DNA of 64,000 nucleotides from Hydractinia symbiolongicarpus (Eukaryota > Cnidaria > Hydrozoa > Anthoathecata > Hydractiniidae), in assembly GCF_029227915.1 (NCBI RefSeq), contig NC_079878.1:32577501-32641500 (forward strand), given 5' to 3'. A program made the position numbers and the translations under genes. Below are positions 21,474-36,300 of the stretch, piece after piece (the first letter of the stretch is position 1; the number at the start of each line of letters is the position of its first letter). The notes under the pieces were generated by a model. The model was not told the DNA's origin, made no database searches, and saw nothing but the letters and a program-made list of their open reading frames with translations.

Positions 21474-23722
21474 ATTTTTGATGAGACGCTTAATGAAAGA
21501 GGTTTAATCGCCGGCAAACGAAAACCCGAGATTTCCCGTGAATCCCGAGCTTGGCCCGTATAGTCAGAAGTATACAAAGATAGTACCCAGGGAGTAAACT
21601 CATTTCCCGAACGATTTTTTATTTTATTTTTTCACCACAAAAACGCATGAGACTTGTAGTTTTTAAAAATGTTTTCATTTTTGATGAGACGCTGAATAAA
21701 AGAAGTTTAATCGCCGGCAAACGAAAACCTGCGATTTCCCGTAAATCCCGGACTCGGCCCGTATAGTCAAAAGTATAAAAAGAAAGTACCCAGGGAGTAA
21801 ACTCATTTCCCGAACGATTTTTTAAATTATTTTTTCACCACTAAAATGCATGAGACATGTAGTTTTTAGAAATGTTTTCATTTTTGATGAGACGCTTAAT
21901 GAAAGTGGTGTAATCGCCGGCAAACAAAAACCCGCGATTTCCCGTAAATCCCGGGCTTGGCCGGTATAGTCGAATGTACACAAAGAAAGTACCCTGTGAG
22001 TAAACTCATTTCCAAAACGATTTTTTAAATTATCTTTTCACCACTAAAACGCATGAGACTTGTAGTTTTCAAAAATGTTTTCATTTTTGATGAGACGCTG
22101 AATAGAAGAAGTTTAATCGCCGGCAAACGAAAACCCGCCATTTCCCGTAAACCCCGGACTCGGTCTGTATAATCAAAAGTATACAAAGAAAGTACCCAGG
22201 GAGTAAACTCATTTCCCGAATGATTTTTTAAATTATATTTTCACCACTAAAACGCATGAGACTTGTAGTTTTCAAAAATGTTTTCATTTTTGATGAGACG
22301 CTGAATAAAAGAAGTTTAATCGCCGGCAAACGAAAACCTGCGATTTCCCGTAAATCCCAAACTCGGCCCGTATAGTCAAAATTATACAAGGAAAGTACCC
22401 AGGGAGTAAACTAATTTCCAAAACGATTTTTTGAATTATTATTTCACCACTAAAGCCAATGAGACTTGTAGTTTTTAAAAATGTTTTCATTTTTGATGAG
22501 ACGCTTAATGAAAGAGGTTTAATCGCCGGCAAACGAAATCCCGCGATTTCCCGTAAATCCCGGGCTTGGCCCGTATAGTCGAATGTATACAAAGAAAGTA
22601 CCCAGGGAGTAAACTCACTTCCCGAACGATTTTTTAAATTTTTTTTTCACCACTAAAACGCATGAGACTTGTAGTTTTCAAAAATGTTTTCATTTTTGAT
22701 GAGACGCTTAATGAAAGAGGTTTAATCGCCGGCAAACGAAAACCCGAGATTTCCCGTGAATCCCGAGCTTGGCCCGTATAGTCAGAAGTATACAAAGATA
22801 GTACCCAGGGAGTAAACTCATTTCCCGAACGATTTTTTATTTTATTTTTTCACCACAAAAACGCATGAGACTTGTAGTTTTTAAAAATGTTTTCATTTTT
22901 GATGAGACGCTGAATAAAAGAAGTTTAATCGCCGGCAAACGAAAACCTGCGATTTCCCGTAAATCCCGGACTCGGCCCGTATAGTCAAAAGTATAAAAAG
23001 AAAGTACCCAGGGAGTAAACTCATTTCCCGAACGATTTTTTAAATTATTTTTTCACCACTAAAATGCATGAGACATGTAGTTTTTAGAAATGTTTTCATT
23101 TTTGATGAGACGCTTAATGAAAGTGGTGTAATCGCCGGCAAACAAAAACCCGCGATTTCCCGTAAATCCCGGGCTTGGCCGGTATAGTCGAATGTACACA
23201 AAGAAAGTACCCTGTGAGTAAACTCATTTCCAAAACGATTTTTTAAATTATCTTTTCACCACTAAAACGCATGAGACTTGTAGTTTTCAAAAATGTTTTC
23301 ATTTTTGATGAGACGCTGAATAGAAGAAGTTTAATCGCCGGCAAACGAAAACCCGGCATTTCCCGTAAACCCCGGACTCGGTCTGTATAATCAAAAGTAT
23401 ACAAAGAAAGTACCCAGGGAGTAAACTCATTTCCCGAATGATTTTTTAAATTATATTTTCACCACTAAAACGCATGAGACTTGTAGTTTTCAAAAATGTT
23501 TTCATTTTTGATGAGACGCTGAATAAAAGAAGTTTAATCGCCGGCAAACGAAAACCTGCGATTTCCCGTAAATCCCAAACTCGGCCCGTATAGTCAAAAT
23601 TATACAAGGAAAGTACCCAGGGAGTAAACTAATTTCCAAAACGATTTTTTGAATTATTATTTCACCACTAAAGCCAATGAGACTTGTAGTTTTTAAAAAT
23701 GTTTTCATTTTTGATGAGACGC
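21350..23722. repeat. 1218-bp hexamer tandem duplication (second hexamer type)
   Basis: Copy 1 starts at about 21350 and copy 2 at 22568. The matched length is about 1155 bp before the copies diverge at 22505 against 23723. The rare ACGATTTTTTATTTTATTTT stretch is at 21611 and 22829. CCGGTATAGTCG is at 21961 and 23179. I saw one substitution (CCCGCCATT against CCCGGCATT near 23353). This hexamer is unrelated in monomer order to the one at 6.3-10.0 kb. Confidence 0.88.
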
Positions 23723-23796
23723 TGAATAAAAGAAGTTTAATCGCCGGCAAACGAAAACCCGCGATTTCCCGTAAATCCCGGACTCGGCCCGTATAG

Positions 23797-25515
23797 TCAA
23801 AAGTATACAAAGAAAGTACCCAGGGAGTAAACTCAGTTCCCGAACGATTTTTTAAATTATTTTTTCACCACTAAAATGCATGAGACTTGTAGTTTTTAGA
23901 AATGTTTTCATTTTTGATGAGACGCTTAATGAAAGTGGTGTAATCGCCGGCAAACAAAAACCCGCGATTTCCCGTAAATCCCGGGCTTGGCCGGTATAGT
24001 CGAATGTATACAAAGAAAGTACCCTGTGAGTAAACTCATTTCCAAAACGATTTTTTAAATTATCTTTTCACCACTAAAACGCATGAGACTTGTAGTTTTC
24101 AAAAATGTTTTCATTTTTGATGAGACGCTGAATTGAAGAAGTTTAATCGCCGGCAAACGAAAACCCGCCATTTCCCGTAAACCCCGGACTCGGTCCGTAT
24201 AATCAAAAGTATACAAAGAAAGTACCCAGGGAGTAAACTCATTTCCCGAATGATTTTTTAAATTATATTTTCACCACTAAAACGCATGAGACTTGTAGTT
24301 TTCAAAAATGTTTTCATTTTTGATGAGACGCTGAATGAAAGAAGTTTAATCGCCGGCAAACGAAAACCTGCGATTTCCCGTAAATCCCGGACTCGGCCCG
24401 TATAGTCAAAAGTATACAAAGAAAATACCCAGGGTGTAAACTCATTTCCTGAACGATTTTTTAAATTATTATTTCACCACTAAAACCCATGAGACTTGTA
24501 GTTTTTAAAAATGTTTTCATTTTTGATGAGACTCTGAATAAAAGAAGTTTAATCGCCGGCAAACAAAAACCCGCCATTTCCCGTAAACCCCGGACTCGGC
24601 CCGCATAGTCAAAAGTATACAAAGAAAGTACCCAGGGAGTAAACTCATTTCCCGAACGATTTTTTAAATTATTTTTTCACCACTAAAACGCATGAGACTT
24701 GTAGTTTTTAGAAATGTTTTCATTTTTGATGAGACGCTTAATGAAAGTGGTGTAATCGCCGGCAAACAAAAACCCGCGATTTCCCGTAAATCCCGGGCTT
24801 GGCCGGTATAGTCGAATGTATACAAAGAAAGTACCCTGTGAGTAAACTCATTTCCAAAACGATTTTTTAAATTATCTTTTCACCACTAAAACGCATGAGA
24901 CTTGTAGTTTTCAAAAATGTTTTCATTTTTGATGAGACGCTGAATAGAAGAAGTTTAATCGCCGGCAAACGAAAACCCGCCATTTCCCGTAAACCCCGGA
25001 CTCGGTCCGTATAATCAAAAGTATACAAAGAAAGTACCCAGGGAGTAAACTCATTTCCCGAATGATTTTTTAAATTATATTTTCACCACTAAAACGCATG
25101 AGACTTGTAGTTTTCAAAAATGTTTTCATTTTTGATGAGACGCTGAATGAAAGAAGTTTAATCGCCGGCAAACGAAAACCTGCGATTTCCCGTAAATCCC
25201 GGACTCGGCCCGTATAGTCAAAAGTATACAAAGAAAATACCCAGGGTGTAAACTCATTTCCTGAACGATTTTTTAAATTATTATTTCACCACTAAAACCC
25301 ATGAAACTTGTAGTTTTTAAAAATGTTTTCATTTTTGATGAGACTCTGAATAAAAGAAGTTTAATCGCCGGCAAACAAAAACCCGCCATTTCCCGTAAAC
25401 CCCGGACTCGGCCCGCATAGTCAAAAGTATACAAAGAAAGTACCCAGGGAGTAAACTCATTTCCCGAACGATTTTTTAAATTATTTTTTCACCCCTAAAA
25501 CGCATGAGACTTGTA
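23797..25515. repeat. 812-bp tetramer tandem duplication
   Basis: The period is 4 x 203: the phase mark of the GTGTAATCGCC monomer is at 23921 and 24733. The four monomers in order carry CTTAATGAAAGTGGTG with CCGGTATAGTCG, GAATAGAAG (GAATTGAAG in copy 1), GAATGAAAG with AAAATACCC, and GACTCTGAATAAAAG. The same four-monomer cassette appears four more times further right. Confidence 0.88.
23921..24732. repeat. Four-monomer cassette, copy 1
   Basis: Phased from the GACGCTTAATGAAAGTGGTG monomer to the end of the GACTCTGAATAAAAG monomer. This copy has GAATTGAAG in its second monomer where the other copies have GAATAGAAG. Confidence 0.85.
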
Positions 25516-25544
25516 GTTTTCAAAAATGTTTTCATTTTTGATGA
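24733..25544. repeat. Four-monomer cassette, copy 2
   Basis: Directly abuts copy 1. The fourth monomer has CATGAAACTTG near 25300 where other copies have CATGAGACTTG. Confidence 0.85.
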
Positions 25545-25586
25545 GACGCTGAATAAAAGAAGTTTAATCGCCGGCAAACGAAAACC

Positions 25587-28500
25587 TGCGATTTCCCGTA
25601 AATCCCGGACTTGGCCCGTATAGTCAAAAGTATACAAAGAAAGTACCCAGGGTGTAAACTCATTTCCCGAACGATTTTTTAAATTATTATTTCACCACTA
25701 AAGCCCATGAGACTTGCAGTTTTTAAAAATGTTTTCATTTTTGATGAGACGCTGAATAAAAGAAGTTTAAGCGCCGGCAAACGAAAACCCGCGACTTCCC
25801 GTAAATCCCGGACTCGGCCCGTATAGTCAAAAGTATACAAAGAAAGTACCCAGGCAGTAAACTCATTTCCCGAACGATTTTTTAAAATATTTTTTCACCA
25901 CTAAAACCCATGAGACTTGTAGTTTTTAAAAATGTTTTCATTTTTGATGAGACGCTGAATAAAAGAAGTTTAATCGCCGGCAAACGAAAACCTGCGATTT
26001 CCCGTATATCCCGGACTTGGCCCGTATAGTCAAAAGTATACAAAGAAAGTACCCGGGGTGTAAACTCATTTCCCGAACGATTTTTTAATTCATTTTTTCA
26101 CCACTAAAACGCATGAGACTTGTAGTTTTCAAAAATGTTTTCATTTTTGATGAGACGCTGAATAAAAGAAGTTTAATCGCTGGCAAACGAAAACCTGCGA
26201 TTTCCCGTAAATCCCGGACTCGGCCCGTATAGTCAAAAGTATACAAAGAAAGTACCCAGGGAGTAAACTAATTTCCCAAACGATTTTTTAAATTATTATT
26301 TCACCACTAAAGCCCATGAGACTTGTAGTTTTTAAAAATGTTTTCTTTTTTGATGAGACGCTGAATAAAAGAAGTTTAATCGCCGGCAAACGAAAACCCG
26401 CGATTTCCCGTAAATCCCGGTCTCGGCCCGTATAGTCAAAAGTATACAAAGAAAGTACCCAGGGAGTAAACTCATTTCCCGAACGATTTTTTAAATTATT
26501 TTTTCACCACTAAAACGCATGAGACTTGTAGTTTTCAGAAATCTTTTCATTTTTGATGAGACGCCTAATGAAAGTGGTTTAATCGCCGGCAATCGAAAAC
26601 CTGCGATTTCCCGTAAATCCCGGACTCGGCCCGTATAGTCAAAAGTATACAAAGAAAGTACCCAGGGTGTAAACTCATTTCTCGAACGATTTTTTAAATT
26701 ATTTTTTCACCACTAAAGCGCATGAGACTTGTAGTTTTCAAAAATGTTTTCATTTTTGATGAGACGCTGAATAAAAGAAGTTTAATCGCCGGCAAACGAA
26801 AACCTGCGATTTCCCGTAAATCCCGGACTCGGCCCGTATAGTCAAAAGTATACAAAGAAAGTACCCAGGGAGTAAACTCATTTCCCAAACGATTTTTTAA
26901 ATTTATATTTTACCACTAAAGCCCATGAGACTTGTAGTTTTTAAAAATGTTTTCTTTTTTGATGAGACGCTGAATAAAAGAAGTTTAATCGCCGGCAAAC
27001 GAAAACCCGCGATTTCCCGTAAATCCCGGTCTCGGCCCGTATAGTCAAAAGTATACAAAGAAAGTACCCCGGGGAGTAAACTCATTTCCCGAACGATTTT
27101 TTAAATTATTTTTTCACCACTAAAACGCATGAGACTTGTAGTTTTCAGAAATCTTTTCATTTTTGATGAGACGCTTAATGAAAGTGGTTTAATCGCCGGC
27201 AAACGAAAACCTGCGATTTCCCGTAAATCCCGGACTCGGCCCGTATAGTCAAAAGTATACAAAGAAAGTACCCAGGGTGTAAACTCATTTCTCGAACGAT
27301 TTTTTAAATTATTTTTTCACCACTAAAACGCATGAGACTTGTAGTTTTCAAAAATGTTTTCATTTTTGATGAGACGCTGAATAAAAGAAGTTTAATCGCC
27401 GGCAAACGAAAACCTGCGATTTCCCGTAAATCCCGGACTCGGCCCGTATAGTCAAAAGTATACAAAGAAAGTACCCAGGGAGTAAACTCATTTCCTAAAC
27501 GATTTTTTAAATTTATATTTTACCACTAAAGCCCATGAGACTTGTAGTTTTTAAAAATGTTTTCATTTTTGATGAGACGCTGAATAAAAGAAGTTTAATC
27601 GCCGGCAAACGAAAACCCGCGATTTCCCGTAAATCCCGGACTCGGTCCGTATAGTCAAAATTATACAAAGAAAGTACCCAGGGTGTAAACGCATTTCCCG
27701 AACGATTTTTTAAATTATTTTTTCACCACTAAAACGCATGAGACTTGTAGTTTTCAAAAATGTTTTAATTTTTGATGAGACGCTGAATAAAAGAAGTTTA
27801 ATCGCCGGCAAACAAAAACCTGCGATTTCCCGTAAATCCCGGACTCGGCCCGTATAGTCAAAAGTATACAAAGAAAGTACCCAGGGAGTAAACTCATTTC
27901 CCAAACGATTATTTAAATTATTTTTTCACCACTAAAGCCCATGAGACTTGTAGTTTTTAAAAATGTTTTCATTTTTGATGAGACGCTGAATAAAAGAAGT
28001 TTAATCGCCGGCAAACGAAAACCTGCGATTTCCCGTAAATCCCGGACTCGGCCCGTATAGTCAAAAGTATACAAGGAAAGTACCCGGGGTGTAAACTCAT
28101 TTCCCAAACAATTTTTTAAATTATTATTTCACCACTAAAGCCCATGAGACTTGTAGTTTTTAAAAATGTTTTCATTTTTGATGAGACGCTGAATAAAAGA
28201 AGTTTAATCGCCGGCAAACGAAAACCTGCGATTTCCCGTATATCCCGGACTCGGCCCGTATAGTCAAAAGTATACAAAGAAAGAACCCGGGGTGTAAACT
28301 CATTTCCCGAACGATTTTTTAAATTTTTTTTTCACCACTAAAACGCATGTGACTTGTAGTTTTCAAAAATGTTTTCATTTTTGATGAGACGCTGAATAAA
28401 AGAAGTTTAATCGCCGGCAAACGAAAACCTGCGATTTCCCGTAAATCCCGGACTCGGCCCGTATAGTCAAAAGTATACAAAGAAAGTACCCAGGGAGTAA

Positions 28501-29444
28501 ACTAATTTCCCAAACGATTTTTTAAATTATTATTTCACCACTAAAACCCATGAGACTTGTAGTTTTTAAAAATGTTTTCTTTTTTGATAAGACGCTGAAT
28601 AAAAGAAGTTTAATCGCCGGTAAACGAAAACCCGCGATTTCCAGTAAATCCCGGACTCGGCCCGTATAGTCAAAAGTATACAAAGAAAGTACCCAGGGAG
28701 TAAACTAATTTCCCAAACGATTTTTTAAATTATTATTTCACCACTAAAGCCCATGAGACTTGTAGTTTTTAAAAATGTTTTCTTTTTTGATGAGACGCTG
28801 AATAAAAGAAGTTTAATCGCCGGCAAATGAAAACCCGCGATTTCCCGTAAATCCCGGTCTCGGCCCGTATAGTCAAAAGTATACAAAGAAAGTACCCAGG
28901 GAGTAAACTCATTTCCCGAACGATTTTTTAAATTATATTTTCACCACTAAAACGCATGAGACTTGTAGTTTTCAGAAATCTTTTCATTTTTGATGAGACG
29001 CTTAATGAAAGTGGTTTAATCGCCGGCAAACGAAAACCTGCGATTTCCCGTAAATCCCGGACTCGGCCCGTATAGTCAAAAGTATACAAAGAAAGTACCC
29101 AGGGTGTAAACTCATTTCTCGAACGATTTTTTAAATTTTTTTTTCACCACTAAAACGCCTGAGACTTGTAGTTTTCAAAAATGTTTTCATTTTTGATGAG
29201 ACGCTGAATAAAAGAAGTTTAATCGCCGGCAAACGAAAACCTGCGATTTCCCGTAAATCCCGGACTCGGCCCGTATAGTCAAAAGTATACAAAGAAAGTA
29301 CCCAGGGAGTAAACTCATTTCCCAAAGGATTTTTTAAATTTATATTTTACCACTAAAGCCCATGAGACTTGTAGTTTTTAAAAATGTTTTCATTTTTGAT
29401 GAGACGCTGAATAAAAGAAGTTTAATCGCCGGCAAACGAAAACC
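25587..29444. repeat. 3858-bp (19-monomer) duplication, copy 1
   Basis: Left edge: CCTGCG at about 25586 against CCCGCG at 29444. Length is 19 x 203 + 1; the extra base is in GTACCCCGGGGAG near 27065. The unit begins with CCCGGACTTGG and TTTAAGCGCCGG / CCCGCGACTTCCC monomers, continues with hexamer-type monomers like those at 6.3-10 kb (CCCGTATATCCC near 26003), then monomers matching 12.2-13.3 kb and then 11.5-12.6 kb. Private changes of this copy include CGCATGTGAC near 28350 and GATAAGACGC near 28587. Confidence 0.92.
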
Positions 29445-32400
29445 CGCGATTTCCCGTAAATCCCGGACTTGGCCCGTATAGTCAAAAGTATACAAAGAAA
29501 GTACCCAGGGTGTAAACTCATTTCCCGAACGATTTTTTAAATTATTATTTCACCACTAAAGCCCATGAGACTTGCAGTTTTTAAAAATGTTTTCATTTTT
29601 GATGAGACGCTGAATAAAAGAAGTTTAAGCGCCGGCAAACGAAAACCCGCGACTTCCCGTAAATCCCGGACTCGGCCCGTATAGTCAAAAGTATACAAAG
29701 AAAGTACCCAGGCAGTAAACTCATTTCCCGAACGATTTTTTAAAATATTTTTTCACCACTAAAACCCATGAGACTTGTAGTTTTTAAAAATGTTTTCATT
29801 TTTGATGAGACGCTGAATAAAAGAAGTTTAATCGCCGGCAAACGAAAACCTGCGATTTCCCGTATATCCCGGACTTGGCCCGTATAGTCAAAAGTATACA
29901 AAGAAAGTACCCGGGGTGTAAACTCATTTCCCGAACGATTTTTTAATTCATTTTTTCACCACTAAAACGCATGAGACTTGTAGTTTTCAAAAATGTTTTC
30001 ATTTTTGATGAGACGCTGAATAAAAGAAGTTTAATCGCTGGCAAACGAAAACCTGCGATTTCCCGTAAATCCCGGACTCGGCCCGTATAGTCAAAAGTAT
30101 ACAAAGAAAGTACCCAGGGAGTAAACTAATTTCCCAAACGATTTTTTAAATTATTATTTCACCACTAAAGCCCATGAGACTTGTAGTTTTTAAAAATGTT
30201 TTCTTTTTTGATGAGACGCTGAATAAAAGAAGTTTAATCGCCGGCAAACGAAAACCCGCGATTTCCCGTAAATCCCGGTCTCGGCCCGTATAGTCAAAAG
30301 TATACAAAGAAAGTACCCAGGGAGTAAACTCATTTCCCGAACGATTTTTTAAATTATTTTTTCACCACTAAAACGCATGAGACTTGTAGTTTTCAGAAAT
30401 CTTTTCATTTTTGATGAGACGCCTAATGAAAGTGGTTTAATCGCCGGCAATCGAAAACCTGCGATTTCCCGTAAATCCCGGACTCGGCCCGTATAGTCAA
30501 AAGTATACAAAGAAAGTACCCAGGGTGTAAACTCATTTCTCGAACGATTTTTTAAATTATTTTTTCACCACTAAAGCGCATGAGACTTGTAGTTTTCAAA
30601 AATGTTTTCATTTTTGATGAGACGCTGAATAAAAGAAGTTTAATCGCCGGCAAACGAAAACCTGCGATTTCCCGTAAATCCCGGACTCGGCCCGTATAGT
30701 CAAAAGTATACAAAGAAAGTACCCAGGGAGTAAACTCATTTCCCAAACGATTTTTTAAATTTATATTTTACCACTAAAGCCCATGAGACTTGTAGTTTTT
30801 AAAAATGTTTTCTTTTTTGATGAGACGCTGAATAAAAGAAGTTTAATCGCCGGCAAACGAAAACCCGCGATTTCCCGTAAATCCCGGTCTCGGCCCGTAT
30901 AGTCAAAAGTATACAAAGAAAGTACCCCGGGGAGTAAACTCATTTCCCGAACGATTTTTTAAATTATTTTTTCACCACTAAAACGCATGAGACTTGTAGT
31001 TTTCAGAAATCTTTTCATTTTTGATGAGACGCTTAATGAAAGTGGTTTAATCGCCGGCAAACGAAAACCTGCGATTTCCCGTAAATCCCGGACTCGGCCC
31101 GTATAGTCAAAAGTATACAAAGAAAGTACCCAGGGTGTAAACTCATTTCTCGAACGATTTTTTAAATTATTTTTTCACCACTAAAACGCATGAGACTTGT
31201 AGTTTTCAAAAATGTTTTCATTTTTGATGAGACGCTGAATAAAAGAAGTTTAATCGCCGGCAAACGAAAACCTGCGATTTCCCGTAAATCCCGGACTCGG
31301 CCCGTATAGTCAAAAGTATACAAAGAAAGTACCCAGGGAGTAAACTCATTTCCTAAACGATTTTTTAAATTTATATTTTACCACTAAAGCCCATGAGACT
31401 TGTAGTTTTTAAAAATGTTTTCATTTTTGATGAGACGCTGAATAAAAGAAGTTTAATCGCCGGCAAACGAAAACCCGCGATTTCCCGTAAATCCCGGACT
31501 CGGTCCGTATAGTCAAAATTATACAAAGAAAGTACCCAGGGTGTAAACGCATTTCCCGAACGATTTTTTAAATTATTTTTTCACCACTAAAACGCATGAG
31601 ACTTGTAGTTTTCAAAAATGTTTTAATTTTTGATGAGACGCTGAATAAAAGAAGTTTAATCGCCGGCAAACAAAAACCTGCGATTTCCCGTAAATCCCGG
31701 ACTCGGCCCGTATAGTCAAAAGTATACAAAGAAAGTACCCAGGGAGTAAACTCATTTCCCAAACGATTATTTAAATTATTTTTTCACCACTAAAGCCCAT
31801 GAGACTTGTAGTTTTTAAAAATGTTTTCATTTTTGATGAGACGCTGAATAAAAGAAGTTTAATCGCCGGCAAACGAAAACCTGCGATTTCCCGTAAATCC
31901 CGGACTCGGCCCGTATAGTCAAAAGTATACAAGGAAAGTACCCGGGGTGTAAACTCATTTCCCAAACAATTTTTTAAATTATTATTTCACCACTAAAGCC
32001 CATGAGACTTGTAGTTTTTAAAAATGTTTTCATTTTTGATGAGACGCTGAATAAAAGAAGTTTAATCGCCGGCAAACGAAAACCTGCGATTTCCCGTATA
32101 TCCCGGACTCGGCCCGTATAGTCAAAAGTATACAAAGAAAGAACCCGGGGTGTAAACTCATTTCCCGAACGATTTTTTAAATTTTTTTTTCACCACTAAA
32201 ACGCATGCGACTTGTAGTTTTCAAAAATGTTTTCATTTTTGATGAGACGCTGAATAAAAGAAGTTTAATCGCCGGCAAACGAAAACCTGCGATTTCCCGT
32301 AAATCCCGGACTCGGCCCGTATAGTCAAAAGTATACAAAGAAAGTACCCAGGGAGTAAACTAATTTCCCAAACGATTTTTTAAATTATTATTTCACCACT

Positions 32401-33302
32401 AAAACCCATGAGACTTGTAGTTTTTAAAAATGTTTTCTTTTTTGATGAGACGCTGAATAAAAGAAGTTTAATCGCCGGTAAACGAAAACCCGCGATTTCC
32501 AGTAAATCCCGGACTCGGCCCGTATAGTCAAAAGTATACAAAGAAAGTACCCAGGGAGTAAACTAATTTCCCAAACGATTTTTTAAATTATTATTTCACC
32601 ACTAAAGCCCATGAGACTTGTAGTTTTTAAAAATGTTTTCTTTTTTGATGAGACGCTGAATAAAAGAAGTTTAATCGCCGGCAAATGAAAACCCGCGATT
32701 TCCCGTAAATCCCGGTCTCGGCCCGTATAGTCAAAAGTATACAAAGAAAGTACCCAGGGAGTAAACTCATTTCCCGAACGATTTTTTAAATTATATTTTC
32801 ACCACTAAAACGCATGAGACTTGTAGTTTTCAGAAATCTTTTCATTTTTGATGAGACGCTTAATGAAAGTGGTTTAATCGCCGGCAAACGAAAACCTGCG
32901 ATTTCCCGTAAATCCCGGACTCGGCCCGTATAGTCAAAAGTATACAAAGAAAGTACCCAGGGTGTAAACTCATTTCTCGAACGATTTTTTAAATTTTTTT
33001 TTCACCACTAAAACGCCTGAGACTTGTAGTTTTCAAAAATGTTTTCATTTTTGATGAGACGCTGAATAAAAGAAGTTTAATCGCCGGCAAACGAAAACCT
33101 GCGATTTCCCGTAAATCCCGGACTCGGCCCGTATAGTCAAAAGTATAAAAAGAAAGTACCCAGGGAGTAAACTCATTTCCCAAAGGATTTTTTAAATTTA
33201 TATTTTACCACTAAAGCCCATGAGACTTGTAGTTTTTAAAAATGTTTTCATTTTTGATGAGACGCTGAATAAAAGAAGTTTAATCGCCGGCAAACGAAAA
33301 CC
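29445..33302. repeat. 3858-bp (19-monomer) duplication, copy 2
   Basis: Near-identical to the preceding 3858 bp, including the extra C in GTACCCCGGGGAG near 30923. Private change: GTATAAAAAG near 33147 where copy 1 has GTATACAAAG near 29289. The last 656 bp (32647-33302) also belong to the next, larger duplication. Confidence 0.92.
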
Positions 33303-36300
33303 TGCGATTTCCCGTAAATCCCGGACTCGGCCCGTATAGTCATATGTATACAAAGAAAGTACCCAGGGAGTAAACTCATTTCCCAAACGATTATTTAAAT
33401 TATTATTTCACCACTAAAGCCCATGAGACTTGTAGTTTTTAAAAATGTTTTCATTTTTGATGAGACGCTGAATAAAAGAAGTTTAATCGCCGGCAAACTA
33501 AAACCTGCGATTTCCCGTAAATCCCGGACTCGGCCCGTATAGTCAAAAGTATACAAGGAAAGTACCCGGGGTGTAAACTCATTTCCCGAACGATTTTTTA
33601 AATTATTATTTCACCACTAAAGCCCATGAGACTTGTAGTTTTTAAAAATGTTTTCATTTTTGATGAGACGCTGAATAAAAGAAGTTTAATCGCCGGCAAA
33701 CGAAAACCTGCGATTTCCCGTATATCCCGGACTCGGCCCGTATAGTCAAAAGTATACAAAGAAAGAACCCGGGGTGTAAACTCATTTCCCGAACGATTTT
33801 TTAAATTATTATTTCACCACTAAAGCCCATGAGACTTGTAGTTTTTAAAAATGTTTTTAGTTTTGATGAGACGCTTAATAAAAGAGGTTTAATCGCCGGC
33901 AAACGAAATCCCGCGATTTCCCGTAAATCCCGGGCTTGGCCCGTATAGTCGAATGTATACAAAGAAAGTACCCAGGAAGTAAACTCATTTCCCGAACGAT
34001 TTTTTAAATTTTTTTTTCACCACTAAAACGCATGCGACTTGTAGTTTTCAAAAATGTTTTCATTTTTGATGAGACGCTGAATAAAAGAAGTTTAATCGCC
34101 GGCAAACGAAAACCTGCGATTTCCCGTAAATCCCGGACTCGGCCCGTATAGTCAAAAGTATACAAAGAAAGTACCCAGGGAGTAAACTAATTTCCCAAAC
34201 GATTTTTTAAATTATTATTTCACCACTAAAACCCATGAGACTTGTAGTTTTTAAAAATGTTTTCTTTTTTGATGAGACGCTGAATAAAAGAAGTTTAATC
34301 GCCGGCAAACGAAAACCCGCGATTTCCCGTAAATCCCGGACTCGGCCCGTATAGTCAAAAGTATACAAAGAAAGTACCCAGGGAGTAAACTCATTTCCCG
34401 AACGATTTTTTAAATTATTTTTTCACCACTAAAACGCATGAGACTTGTAGTTTTCAGAAATCTTTTCATTTTTGATGAGACGCTTAATGAAAGTGGTTTA
34501 ATCGCCGGCAAACGAAAACCTGCGATTTCCCGTAAATCCCGGACTCGGCCCGTATAGTCAAAAGTATACAAAGAAAGTACCCAGGGTGTAAACTCATTTC
34601 TCGAACGATTTTTTAAATTATTATTTCACCACTAAAGCCCATGAGACTTGTAGTTTTTAAAAATGTTTTTATTTTTGATGAGACGCTGAATAAAAGAAGT
34701 TTAATCGCCGGCAAACGAAAACCCGCGATTTGCCGTAAATCCCGGACTCGGCCCGTATAGTCAAAAGTATACAAGGAAAGTACCCAGTGAGTAAACTCAT
34801 TTCCCGAACGATTTTTTAAATTATTATTTCACCACTAAAGCCCATGAGACTTGTAGTTTTTTAAAATGTTTTCATTTTTGATGAGACGCTGAATAAAAGA
34901 AGTTTAATCGCCGGCAAACGAAAACCTGCGATTTCCCGTAAATCCCGGACTCGGCCCGTATAGTCAAAAGTATACAAAGAAAGTACCCAGGGAGTAAACT
35001 AATTTCCCAAACGATTTTTTAAATTATTATTTCACCACTAAAGCCCATGAGACTTGTAGTTTTTAAAAATGTTTTCTTTTTTGATGAGACACTAAATAAA
35101 AGAAGTTTAATCGCCGGCAAACGAAAACCCGCGATTTCCCGTAAATCCCGGACTCGGCCCGTATAGTCAAAAGTATACAAAGAAAGTACCCAGGGAGTAA
35201 ACTCATTTCCCGAACGATTTTTTAAATTATTTTTTCACCACTAAAACGCATGAGACTTGTAGTTTTCAGAAATCTTTTCATTTTTGATGAGACGCTTAAT
35301 GAAAGTGGTTTAATCGCCGGCAAACGAAAACCTGCGATTTCCCGTAAATCCCGGACTCGGCCCGTATAGTCAAAAGTATACAAAGAAAGTACCCAGGGTG
35401 TAAACTCATTTCTCGATCGATTTTTTAAATTATTTTTTCACCACTAAAACGCATGAGACTTGTAGTTTTCAAAAATGTTTTCATTTTTGATGAGACGCTG
35501 AATAAAAGAAGTTTAATCGCCTGCAAACGAAAACCTGCGATTTCCCGTAAATCCCGGACTCGGCCCGTATAGTCAAAAGTATACAAAGAAAGTACCCAGG
35601 GAGTAAACTCATTTCCCGAACGATTTTTTAAATTATTTTTTCACCACTAAAACGCATGAGACTTGTAGTTTTTAGAAATCTTTTCATTTTTGATGAGACG
35701 CTTAATGAAAGTGGTTTAATCGCCGGCAAACGAAAACCTGCGATTTCCCGTAAATCCCGGACTCGGCCCGTATAGTCAAAAGTATACAAAGAAAGTACCC
35801 AGGGTGTAAACTCATTTCTCGATCGATTTTTTAAATTATTTTTTCACCACTAAAACGCATGAGACTTGTAGTTTTCAAAAATGTTTTCATTTTTGATGAG
35901 ACGCTGAATAAAAGAAGTTTAATCGCCTGCAAACGAAAACCTGCGATTTCCCGTAAATCCCGGACTCGGCCCGTATAGTCAAAAGTATACAAAGAGAAGT
36001 ACCCAGGGAGTAAACTCATTTCCCAAACGATTTTTTAAATTTATATTTTACCACTAAAGCCCATGAGACTTGTAGTTTTTAAAAAAGTTTTCATTTATGA
36101 TGAGACGCTGAATAAAAGAAGTTTAATCGCCGGCAAACTAAAACCCGCGATTTCCCGTAAATCCCGGACTCGGCCCGTATAGTCAAAAGTATACAAAGAA
36201 AGTACCCGGGGTGTAAACGCCTTTCCCGAACGATTTTTTAAATTATTTTTTCACCACTAAAACGCATGAGACTTGTAGTTTTCAAAAATGTTTTAATTTT